Assembly: GCF_938018145.1 (NCBI RefSeq)
Contig: NZ_CALIII010000410.1
Coordinates: forward strand, 1 to 8,043
Direction: 5' to 3'
Source: an uncultured Campylobacter sp.
GTDB taxonomy: Bacteria > Campylobacterota > Campylobacteria > Campylobacterales > Campylobacteraceae
Length of the DNA stretch: 8,043 bases
Shown: positions 1 through 7,930 of the stretch, in pieces
How positions within the stretch are numbered: the first letter of the stretch is position 1
How the letters are laid out: the number at the start of each line of letters is the position of its first letter
Translations under genes and position numbers: made by a program
Notes under the pieces: generated by a model
Told to the model about the DNA's origin: nothing
Databases searched by the model: none
Seen by the model: only the letters and a program-made list of their open reading frames with translations

Positions 1-156
1 ACCGCGCTCGTCTTTGCTGATCTGGTAGGCGTCATAGACGTTTATGCCAGTTAGCGGCGTCACGGTCGTAAAGAGCTCGAGGCAACCGCCGAGGAAAAAA
101 ATCGGCGAAAAAATGAGGATGTTTTTTAAAAAAAATCGCGCAAATAGCTTTTTCAT
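1..156 (-). CDS. Lipoprotein, N-terminal part (possible BON-domain family); runs off the window
   Basis: The first 52 codons of a gene read leftward out of the window. The protein starts MKKLFARFF, has a hydrophobic stretch (about residues 12-22) and then a lipobox, FLGGC, with the lipidation cysteine at residue 25, so it should be exported and lipid-anchored. The mature part begins LELFTTVTPLTGINVYDAYQ and continues to SKDERG. This resembles, from memory, the start of BON-domain outer-membrane lipoproteins of the OsmY/DolP type in Campylobacter, but the BON domain itself would lie outside the window, so the family is only a suggestion. The ATG at 156-154 has no Shine-Dalgarno at normal distance; the nearest GGAG (179-176) is 19 nt upstream and serves a 4-codon ORF that overlaps this start. 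The signal-peptide region carries A/T runs of 6 to 8 bases. The gene is divergent from selC. Confidence 0.7.
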   Translation of the reverse strand, partial: MKKLFARFFLKNILIFSPIFFLGGCLELFTTVTPLTGINVYDAYQISKDERG

Positions 157-167
157 CGCCGACCCAT
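153..167 (-). other. Four-codon upstream ORF (MGRR) overlapping the lipoprotein start
   Basis: On the minus strand ATG (167-165) opens a reading frame of Met-Gly-Arg-Arg that stops at TGA (155-153). Its stop overlaps the lipoprotein ATG (156-154) as ATGA. A GGAG sequence at 179-176 lies 8 nt before the mini-ORF, the ideal distance, whereas it is 19 nt from the lipoprotein start. This suggests that ribosomes load on the mini-ORF and re-initiate at the lipoprotein gene. Such a short frame can also arise by chance. Confidence 0.35.
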
Positions 168-201
168 AAAATTTTCTCCAAATACTATAGAAATCAAACT
201 A

Positions 202-217
202 AAATTTATATAAATTT
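202..217. repeat. 16-bp perfect AT palindrome in the divergent promoter region
   Basis: The sequence AAATTTATATAAATTT equals its own reverse complement. It ends 3 bp before the -10 box of selC (221-226), so it covers the spacer and -35 region, and it lies upstream of the divergent lipoprotein gene. The position suits an operator or a curved promoter element. AAATTT is very common in this genome, so chance is a real alternative. Confidence 0.4.
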
Positions 218-220
218 AGC

Positions 221-226
221 TATAAT
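221..226 (+). promoter_or_regulatory. Promoter -10 box for selC
   Basis: A perfect TATAAT box preceded by TTTAGC and an AT-rich upstream tract, typical of Campylobacter sigma-70 promoters, which depend on the -10 box and T-rich upstream DNA rather than a clear -35. Transcription would begin near 232-234, about 15 nt before the tRNA, leaving a short leader for RNase P to remove. Confidence 0.7.
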
Positions 227-248
227 CGCGCTCATCATCCAACGACGC

Positions 249-346
249 GGAGGATAAAGCGATCTGGTGGCGCTCGCGGACTTCAAATCCGATGGCGGGG
301 CGGTTGACCGCTTCGCGGGGAGTTCGATTCTCTCATCCTCTCGCCA
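249..346 (+). tRNA. selC: tRNA-Sec, anticodon UCA, with encoded CCA end
   Basis: Selenocysteine tRNA, which is charged with serine, converted by SelA and delivered by SelB to in-frame UGA codons (in Campylobacter chiefly in formate dehydrogenase). The anticodon loop CTTCAAA (281-287) carries TCA at 283-285, flanked by the stem CGGA/TCCG. A long variable arm follows, with stems GCG (295-297)/CGC (314-316) and GCGG (300-303)/CCGC (308-311) around a TTGA loop. The T arm is GGGAG-TTCGATT-CTCTC (318-334) and the end is GCCA (343-346). At about 98 nt it has the extra length expected of tRNA-Sec. The acceptor stem pairs GGAGGAT (249-255) with ATCCTCT (335-341), the first pair being G-U. The bacterial 8-bp form would start at 248 and need a C-C mismatch at the first pair, so the exact 5' end (248 or 249) is uncertain. 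No island or integrase is attached to it here. Confidence 0.93.
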
Positions 347-386
347 AACTTCTACGTTTATTATCTTAAAACAAGCAAAATTCAGC

Positions 387-392
387 TACAAT
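387..392 (+). promoter_or_regulatory. Probable promoter -10 box for the PAS sensor operon
   Basis: TACAAT, one base from the consensus, lies in an AT-rich gap between selC and the sensor gene and would start transcription near 399, giving a leader of about 30 nt. There is no obvious terminator between selC and this site, so read-through from the selC promoter is also possible. Confidence 0.5.
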
Positions 393-404
393 AAGCCGTT
401 TATA

Positions 405-418
405 TTAAATTAATTTAA
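405..418. repeat. 14-bp perfect palindrome at the start of the sensor mRNA, touching its ribosome binding site
   Basis: TTAAATTAATTTAA is its own reverse complement. It lies just after the predicted transcription start (about 399) and runs into the Shine-Dalgarno AAGG (417-420) of the sensor gene. That is where a repressor would act, but AT-rich leaders produce such palindromes by chance. Confidence 0.35.
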
Positions 419-428
419 GGTTTTTCTT

Positions 429-2677
429 TTGGCTAATTCATCCGCCTCTAAATTTCCTCTCGCACGCGCCGTTTTAGGCAGGATATACGTGGTGCTTTTT
501 GCTACCGCCGTATTTCTGATATGCGCGGCAAGCTTTGGGTTAAATTTAAAATTTGAAGGCGTAAAAGAGGATATTTACGCTGCGAATTCTAACTTTAAAA
601 TTTTCCTCAAAGAGCGCGCCTCAATCATAAATAACGAGCTAAGGCTCATCGAAATCTACATCGATGCGCCCGAATTTGACGCAAACGTTATTTTCGACTT
701 TGCCGTAAAAAACAATAACGAATACATGGCCTTTTTCGTCGTAAACGAACGCGGCGAGATAGAGTTTGTCAGCGATGAAAATTTGCGCGATACGTACTCC
801 GCCTTTTTCCTATCAAAGCCTTGGGAAAACGAGCCTGAGGATAAAATTTTAAGATCAGAGTTTATGTTTGATAAAAGCGACGTACCAACAAGACTCGTCG
901 CAAAAAAGATGAAAAACGGCAAAATGGTGGCTACGCTCATACGCTTTACGGCGATTTACGAGGAGTTTGCGCGCGGATACGAGAGGATCGGCGTAAATTC
1001 GTTCGCGATAGATAAAAGCGGCAGAATCGTATTTCACCAAAACCCCGAGCTAGTTTTAGAGCGCAAAAACATCTTTGATCTTTACGACGTGGACGTGGAT
1101 TATCTAGACAGCGACGAAGTAAAATTTGCAAATTTAGGCTCGCTAAATAGCGAGATTTATTATATCCAAAGAGTTTCCGGGATCGGTTTAGCCGTGGTTT
1201 CAAGCTATTCTATGGGTAAATTCGTAAAAGAAAATTTAATATTTTTACTAATCTGCGTCGCATTTTTGGCCGTGGGCGCTATCTTTACGATTCGTTACGT
1301 CAAATTCGTCAAAAACTCCGTTATAAAGCCAGTTTTATCTATCAAAAATTTAGTCGCAAAAGCCGGCGACGGCGAGGAGATCAAGACCTACGCAAAATTC
1401 GGCTCGGTAGAAGAATTTGATCAAATCTCGGACGAGATCGTCAAATTTTACGGAGATTTCGGCGAGAAAAAGGCGAAATTTGAGGAGTACTCGCACAAAT
1501 TTGGATTTTTGTTTGAAAAAGGACCTTTTATCTTGCTACTAATCGACGCAAAAAGCGGCAGGATCGTCGAAGCAAGCGCGAGAGCGTGCGAGTTTTACGG
1601 ATTTAGCGAGGAGGCGATAAAAAGCAAAAATTTAGCCGAGCTAAACGCGTCAAATTTGACCGATATGAAAACGCTGCAAGAAGACGAAGGCGAAATTTAC
1701 GAAACGAACCATTTTGCCGCGGGCGGCGAGATAAAACAGGTGCGCATCTACAAGCAAAACTACGAGTTACCCGGCGGCGAAAAGATCGGCTTTTGCGTCG
1801 TAAAGGATGTTACAAAGAGCAACACTCTAAAGAAAAACGCGCAAAAGCAAAGCGAGATAGACGCGCACTCGCCGCTATTTAGCGTGGTTTGGAAGGACCG
1901 CTTTATAGGCGATATATCAAGCGTTTCTGACAATATCGAGCGCGCGCTGGGATACAAAAAAAGCGAAATACTCTCAAACGAATTCGAGTTTAAAAACATC
2001 ATCCATCCAGAAGACCGAGATAGGCTCGCGAATGAATTTAATATCAAATTTAGCCTATTTAACGCAGCTTCGCTCAAAAAAGAGAACGAGTCGCTGCAGT
2101 CTTGCAGGCTGATAAGGAAAAATTTAGAGGTCATAAACTGCAGCGTATTTATCAAATTTATCTCAAAAGACGGCAGAACCGTGGACGAGGTGATCGGGTA
2201 TTTTATCGAGAGCAAGCTAGCGGCAAATTTGACCGCAAAAACCGGCATGGAGATAGCGCGACTAAACGACGACAAAGAGGGCGCATATAAAAATACGATT
2301 TTAAGCCTATTTGCAAACGCGCAAGAAGCCGTCGCAGTAGTCGGGCTAGACGGCGTATATTTAGATGCCAATGAGGCATTTTGTAAGATAACGGGCTATG
2401 AAAAAAGCGAGGTTATAGGCAAACCGTCAAATTTGCTAAAATCTGGTATCCAAGGCGCTAAATTTTATGAAAATATGTGGCAAAGCCTGCTAACGAAGGG
2501 TTTTTATAGCAGCGAAATCTACAACAAGCGCAAAAACGGCGAAATTTACCTCGAGCAGCTTGACATAGCGACCGTTTATAGCGGCTCAAAGCCTAACTAC
2601 TTCGTGGCGGCGTTTCACGAGTTGCCGTGGAGAGAGCCGGAGGCAAACACGGACGAATCAAAAGCAAAGGAGCAAGA

Positions 2678-2681
<4 letters not shown>
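429..2681 (+). CDS. Membrane sensor with periplasmic domain and three PAS domains, no output domain
   Basis: A 750-residue protein starting at TTG, chosen because AAGG (417-420) lies 8 nt upstream. A transmembrane helix (about 19-37) and a second (about 269-290) bracket a periplasmic domain of roughly 230 residues whose pattern resembles a Cache-type ligand-binding domain. A HAMP-like or linker segment (291-355) leads to three PAS domains: about 361-462, 483-595 (with HPEDR at 526-530) and 622-735. The last has the typical features DANEAFCKITGYEKSEVIG and YNKRKNGEIY, most like PAS domains that usually precede GGDEF or kinase modules. The protein ends about 15 residues after PAS3 in a charged tail. 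I see no histidine-kinase, GGDEF, EAL or chemoreceptor signalling domain, so how it signals is unknown; it may act by protein contact. The stop overlaps the next gene's start (GTGA), so it is coupled to the HisZ-like gene. The ligand is unknown. Confidence 0.85.
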
Positions 2682-4794
<2,113 letters not shown>

Positions 4795-4795
4795 G

Positions 4796-5224
4796 ATGAA
4801 AAGCAAATTTACGCAAATCGTAAATATAAAAAAGCGAAATTTAGACAAAATCGAGCTAAATTTAGCAAGAACCAGAAACGAAGCGGCGATGATAGAGGGT
4901 TTCATAGCGCAGGCCGCCGAGCAAATTTCAAAATTTGAAATGCCCTCTAGCGGCTCTGCGGCCGATCTGCGCGGATCGCTGGAGCTTCTGGGCGCGATGC
5001 GGCGAGAAAAGAATCTGCTAACCGAGCGGCTCGAGCTAATGAAAAAAAACATCGCGCACCTCGAGCGACAGCACAAGGCGGCAAATTTGGAGTACGAAAA
5101 GATGAAATACCTGCAAACGCAGGACTTTAGCGCGCAAATAGAAAAGATAAAAAAGGCCGAAGCGGCGGCTCTGGACGAGTTTGCGACGATGAATTTTACT
5201 AGGCAAAAAGAGGCGAAAGCTTGA
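4796..5224 (+). CDS. FliJ-like coiled-coil protein (flagellar export/motor associated)
   Basis: A 142-residue, charged, almost wholly helical protein without signal peptide or membrane segment. Heptad-like runs (about 14-48 and 60-135) predict a long antiparallel coiled coil, the architecture of FliJ, the stalk that couples the FliI ATPase to the flagellar export gate. Length and start (MKSKFTQIVNIKKRNLDKIE) fit the FliJ-like family. From memory, the gene directly after purA in Helicobacter (HP0256) is a FliJ homologue affecting motility, and the C. jejuni gene in this position is similar. Sequence identity in FliJ proteins is low, so position and shape carry most of the assignment. The ATG is 1 bp after the purA stop with no good Shine-Dalgarno of its own, so translation probably depends on ribosomes leaving purA. 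An A8 run lies at 5042-5049. Confidence 0.7.
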   Translation: MKSKFTQIVNIKKRNLDKIELNLARTRNEAAMIEGFIAQAAEQISKFEMPSSGSAADLRGSLELLGAMRREKNLLTERLELMKKNIAHLERQHKAANLEYEKMKYLQTQDFSAQIEKIKKAEAAALDEFATMNFTRQKEAKA

Positions 5225-5850
5225 AAAAAATTTTGATTTTACTAACTTTAAATTTATGCGTTTGGGGCGCAAACGACGTAAACGCTCAAAGCGCGAGCCA
5301 AAGCGGCTTTAAGATCCCGGTGGACTGCGTTTCGATATTTGAAACCAGAAAAGACGAGCTAAAAAGAGAGCTCGCCAAAATAGACGAAGCAAGGCAGAGT
5401 TTGGAGGCTTTTAGAGCGAGTTCGGCGGCGCTTTTTGAGGAGCGAAACGCCAAGCTAGCCGTCAAAGAGGCCGAGATAAACGCGACTCTAGCCCGCGCGC
5501 AAGAGGAAAAAAAGCAAACCGAGCAGCTACTAAAGAAAAACGAGGAAATCGTAAAAGAGCTAAAAGCGATGACTAGCGACAAGGTCGGCGAGGCTTACGG
5601 CAAGATGAAGGACCAAGCCGCCGCCGACGTGCTAAGCGCGATGGATAGGGCGGATGCGGCTAGCATCATGTACTCGCTAAGCCCTAAAAAAATCTCCGCG
5701 ATAATGGCAAAAATGGAGCCTACCGCGGCGTCTGAAATCACGCTTTTAATCAAGCAAGGCCCGCCATTTATAAAAGCCGAAAAAAACGTAACGCAGGAAG
5801 TCTCTCCGACATCTCCGGACGGCCCGGCGGGAAATCTGCTAAATTTGTAA
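5221..5850 (+). CDS. Secreted MotE-like protein with two N-glycosylation sequons (Cj1496c homologue)
   Basis: A 209-residue periplasmic protein. A signal peptide (MKKILILLTLNLCVWGA) is followed by a long coiled coil (about 38-118) and a compact C-terminal domain (about 128-180, AAADVLSAMDRADAASIMYS and the following helix) like the MgtE-N/FliG-type repeat of MotE, which in other bacteria helps assemble the flagellar stator. Two bacterial D/E-x-N-x-S/T sequons are present: EINAT (N87) and EKNVT (N189), the targets of PglB in campylobacters. The C. jejuni protein Cj1496c, in the same gene order, is a known N-glycoprotein that influences host-cell invasion and chick colonisation. The TTG start is supported by AAGAGG (5208-5213) 7 nt upstream, the signal peptide that begins there, and the 4-bp overlap (TTGA) with the FliJ-like gene. 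It is the last gene of the coupled chain. Confidence 0.78.
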   Translation: MKKILILLTLNLCVWGANDVNAQSASQSGFKIPVDCVSIFETRKDELKRELAKIDEARQSLEAFRASSAALFEERNAKLAVKEAEINATLARAQEEKKQTEQLLKKNEEIVKELKAMTSDKVGEAYGKMKDQAAADVLSAMDRADAASIMYSLSPKKISAIMAKMEPTAASEITLLIKQGPPFIKAEKNVTQEVSPTSPDGPAGNLLNL

Positions 5851-5891
5851 ATTTGGGGCTATAACGCTCTAAATTTATCTCGGTTTGCGTC

Positions 5892-5926
5892 TAAATTTGA
5901 CCTCAAATTTACTGCGGTCAAATTTA
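5892..5926. terminator. Inverted repeat after the MotE-like gene, possible terminator or operator
   Basis: TAAATTTGACC (5892-5902) and GGTCAAATTTA (5916-5926) are perfect 11-bp complements around a 13-nt loop. The hairpin lies 42 bp past the stop codon. It is AT-rich with only a CC/GG top and is not followed by a T run, so it would be a weak intrinsic terminator. The symmetry could equally be a protein-binding site. Confidence 0.35.
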
Positions 5927-6059
5927 ACGCTAAAGCCTAAATTTAACTAGCGCCCAGTCTTAAAAGCATTTTTATCCGCGCGTCAAATTTAGCTTCAAAT
6001 TTTACTTAAAACAAACGCCCTTCAAAACAAAAAACTCCGTGAGATTTTAGGTATTTCTT

Positions 6060-6078
6060 ACCAAATTTTGGTTAAAAT
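6060..6078 (+). promoter_or_regulatory. Promoter of DUF507-carA with a palindrome next to the -10 box
   Basis: A TAAAAT -10 box (6073-6078) would start transcription near 6085, about 17 nt before the DUF507 ATG. Directly before it ACCAAA (6060-6065) and TTTGGT (6067-6072) form a 13-bp palindrome around one base, placed where a repressor would block RNA polymerase. The Shine-Dalgarno AGAGG (6092-6096) follows, 5 nt from the ATG. Confidence 0.5.
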
Positions 6079-6101
6079 CAAGCCCAAAAAGAGAGGTAAA
6101 A

Positions 6102-6653
6102 ATGCGTATAAAACTCCCACACACACCCTACATCGCGCACAAAATCGCTATTGATTTATTAAAGTCCGGATTCGTAAATTTAACGCGCGGAGTAGAGCCC
6201 GTAGCGGCATGCGCGAAAGAAATTTTAGATAACGATTTGCAAAAAGAAAAGGCTCTTGAAGAGCGCGTAAACGAGGTGCTTGCCGAGAACGAAGACGATA
6301 TGGAGAGCATGCAAGTCGATAGAAAAAATATGTTTTGGCTCGTAAAAAAGAAGCTGGCTAAAGAGTACGGCGTGATACTTACGTACGAAGACCGCTTTAG
6401 CAACGTTGCCCACCTAGTGCTAGAAAGCGCTTGGAAAAAGGGACTCATCGACTACACGGTCTCTGAAAACCGCATTAAAAACATCATCTATGGCTCGATC
6501 GAAGAGTATCTAAAAACGTATGAAATTTTACAAGACGTGGTCATCGACAAGATCGACGGCTACAAGCGCAAGCTGATCCCCGGCACCGAGGAGTACGACA
6601 TCGTATTTGAGCGGCTCTACGAGGACGAGCTAAGAAAACGAGGCATGCTGTGA
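6102..6653 (+). CDS. DUF507 family protein, function unknown
   Basis: A 183-residue protein without signal peptide or membrane helix. I recognise it as the DUF507 family, found in Campylobacterota and some other lineages; the gene before carA in C. jejuni (Cj1495c) belongs to it. It begins MRIKLPHTPYIAHKIAIDLL and is mostly charged helix, with an acidic segment NEDDMES (63-69) in the middle. The C-terminal half (about 75-180) is basic and acidic in alternation and seems to form a second helical unit. I cannot assign an activity. ATG is preceded by AGAGG at good distance. The stop overlaps the carA start (GTGA), so the two proteins are probably made in a fixed ratio, hinting at a link to carbamoyl phosphate synthesis or simply shared regulation. 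A 21-base stretch here recurs exactly inside carA. Confidence 0.85.
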   Translation: MRIKLPHTPYIAHKIAIDLLKSGFVNLTRGVEPVAACAKEILDNDLQKEKALEERVNEVLAENEDDMESMQVDRKNMFWLVKKKLAKEYGVILTYEDRFSNVAHLVLESAWKKGLIDYTVSENRIKNIIYGSIEEYLKTYEILQDVVIDKIDGYKRKLIPGTEEYDIVFERLYEDELRKRGML

Positions 6654-7768
6654 GAGCTTATATCTACCTTGAAAACGGCGTTTTTTTGCAGGCTAAGGCC
6701 TTTGGCGCGAGCGGTACGGCTAGCGGCGAAATGGTCTTTAATACGAGCCTAACTGGCTATCAAGAGATCATGAGCGATCCTAGCTACGCCGGGCAGTTTA
6801 TTGTTTTTACCATGCCTGAGATCGGCATAGTGGGCGTAAACGAAGACGATATGGAGAGCGCGAAAATCCACGCTAGCGGCGTTTTGATGAGGGATTTTAA
6901 TCCTACCGCGTCAAATTTCCGCTCGCAAAAAAGCTTGGAAGAATTTTTCAAAGAGCAATGTAAATTCGGCGTTTACGATATCGACACGAGATTTTTAACC
7001 AAGATGCTGCGCGATAACGGCGCGCTTCACGCAGTTATCTCGACTGAAATTTCAGACGAAAAAGAGCTAAAAAAGCTTCTGGAAAACTCGCCTAAAATCT
7101 CAGAGATAAACTATGTAGCAAAGGTAAGCACGGAGCAAATTTACGCTCACGAAAAGGGCGCTTGGGATCACGCGAGCAAAGCCTACTCTGCGCTAAAATC
7201 AAACGGCAAAAAGATCGCCGTCATCGACTACGGCGTGAAGCGAAACATCCTAAACGAGCTTTGCGAAACCGGCCTTGAGACGCAAATTTACCCGCACGAC
7301 GTGCAAGCAGAGGAGCTCATCGCTAAATTTAAAAGCGGCGAGATAAACGGCGTGTTTCTCTCAAACGGCCCGGGCGAGCCAAAGGCCCTGAAAAACGAGA
7401 TCGCGCAGATAAAAAAGCTGATCGAAGCGCGAGTACCGATTTTTGGTATTTGCCTCGGCCATCAGCTGCTTAGCAACGCGTTTGGCTTTGAGACGTACAA
7501 GCTAAAATTCGGTCAGCACGGCGCAAATCACCCGGTTTTAAATTTGCAAACCAAAGCAGTCGAGATAACGGCGCAAAATCACAACTATAATGTCCCCGAG
7601 GAGATCGCGCAGGTCGCCGAGATCACGCATAGAAATCTTTTCGACGGCACGATCGAGGGCGTGCGCTACAGGGAGTATCCCGTATTTTCGGTGCAGCACC
7701 ATCCCGAAGCCAGCGCAGGGCCTACCGAGAGCAAATATATCTTTAAAGAATTTCTTGAAATTTTATAA
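6650..7768 (+). CDS. carA: Carbamoyl-phosphate synthase small (glutaminase) subunit
   Basis: CarA hydrolyses glutamine and passes ammonia to CarB, which makes carbamoyl phosphate for pyrimidine and arginine synthesis in the cytoplasm. The 372 residues match the family length. The N-terminal small-subunit domain shows FNTSLTGYQEIMSDPSYAGQ (30-49) and YDIDTRFLTKMLRDNGA (109-125). The class I glutaminase domain begins about residue 187 and holds LSNGPGEP (237-244), GICLGHQ with the nucleophile Cys268, GQHGANHPV (288-296), and the catalytic pair His351/Glu353 in QHHPE. The GTG start overlaps the DUF507 stop by 4 bp; an ATG 5 bases earlier is in the DUF507 frame and not usable. No carB is visible in the window, so the large subunit is encoded elsewhere. 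Everything needed for activity is intact. Confidence 0.96.
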   Translation: MRAYIYLENGVFLQAKAFGASGTASGEMVFNTSLTGYQEIMSDPSYAGQFIVFTMPEIGIVGVNEDDMESAKIHASGVLMRDFNPTASNFRSQKSLEEFFKEQCKFGVYDIDTRFLTKMLRDNGALHAVISTEISDEKELKKLLENSPKISEINYVAKVSTEQIYAHEKGAWDHASKAYSALKSNGKKIAVIDYGVKRNILNELCETGLETQIYPHDVQAEELIAKFKSGEINGVFLSNGPGEPKALKNEIAQIKKLIEARVPIFGICLGHQLLSNAFGFETYKLKFGQHGANHPVLNLQTKAVEITAQNHNYNVPEEIAQVAEITHRNLFDGTIEGVRYREYPVFSVQHHPEASAGPTESKYIFKEFLEIL

Positions 7769-7930
7769 TTTTTGAAATTTTGCCTGCATGAAATTTTACC
7801 GCGATCGCGCGGTAAAATTTTAAATTTGCGGCGAGTTTTAAATTTAAAGCTCGCAACGTATCGCATGCGGGTTTCGCGCTCCGATAATCGCGAGCTAAAG
7901 CGGCGCGCTCGCGGCTAAATTTCATGCGCC
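7769..7930. other. Convergent intergenic region with stacked inverted repeats
   Basis: Between the ends of carA and the minus-strand gene I see no coding region, only hairpin-forming DNA. Besides the terminator there are GCGAG (7831-7835)/CTCGC (7850-7854), which closes a nearly perfect 24-bp palindrome around TTTAAATTTAAA, and CGCGAGC (7889-7895)/GCTCGCG (7907-7913) with an 11-nt loop. Confidence 0.55.
7789..7822. terminator. Bidirectional intrinsic terminator between carA and the convergent gene
   Basis: AAATTTTACCGCG (7791-7803) and CGCGGTAAAATTT (7808-7820) form a perfect 13-bp stem with an ATCG loop; a T-A and a G-T pair can extend it outward. GC pairs at the top and A4/T4 runs at the base give a U-rich end on either strand, so it can stop both carA transcripts and those from the minus-strand gene. 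Confidence 0.8.

Larger units (their letters stand above)
5851..6101. other. 251-bp intergenic region dense in AAATTT repeats
   Basis: I find no convincing gene here. AAATTT occurs at 5849, 5871, 5893, 5905, 5920, 5939, 5985, 5997 and 6063. The 10-mer GTCAAATTTA appears at 5917-5926 and 5982-5991 and inverted at 5892-5901. The region must end the upstream transcript and start the DUF507-carA transcript. Candidate elements inside are listed separately. Confidence 0.6.

Noticed and set aside
249..428. selC as an integration site of a genomic island
   Set aside because: tRNA-Sec genes are known island targets, but no integrase, direct repeat of the tRNA end or composition shift is present; housekeeping genes follow.
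1649..1660. Palindrome GTCAAATTTGAC as a regulatory site
   Set aside because: It lies inside the sensor gene and encodes Ser-Asn-Leu-Thr with codons common in this genome; it only shows how frequent AAATTT words are.
1760..2371. 203-codon open frame on the minus strand inside the sensor gene
   Set aside because: It is antisense to conserved PAS sequence, is Ser/Phe-rich and has no family resemblance; it is a shadow of the plus-strand codons.
2627..2677. Upstream GTG start at 2627 for the HisZ-like gene, adding 17 residues
   Set aside because: The extra residues are basic and unlike the family, they lie within the sensor gene, and the GTG at 2678 has a strong AAAGGAG 5 nt before it and a GTGA overlap.
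7743..7925. 60-codon minus-strand frame over the end of carA and the hairpins
   Set aside because: It runs through the terminator and into carA, and its composition follows the inverted repeats rather than a protein.
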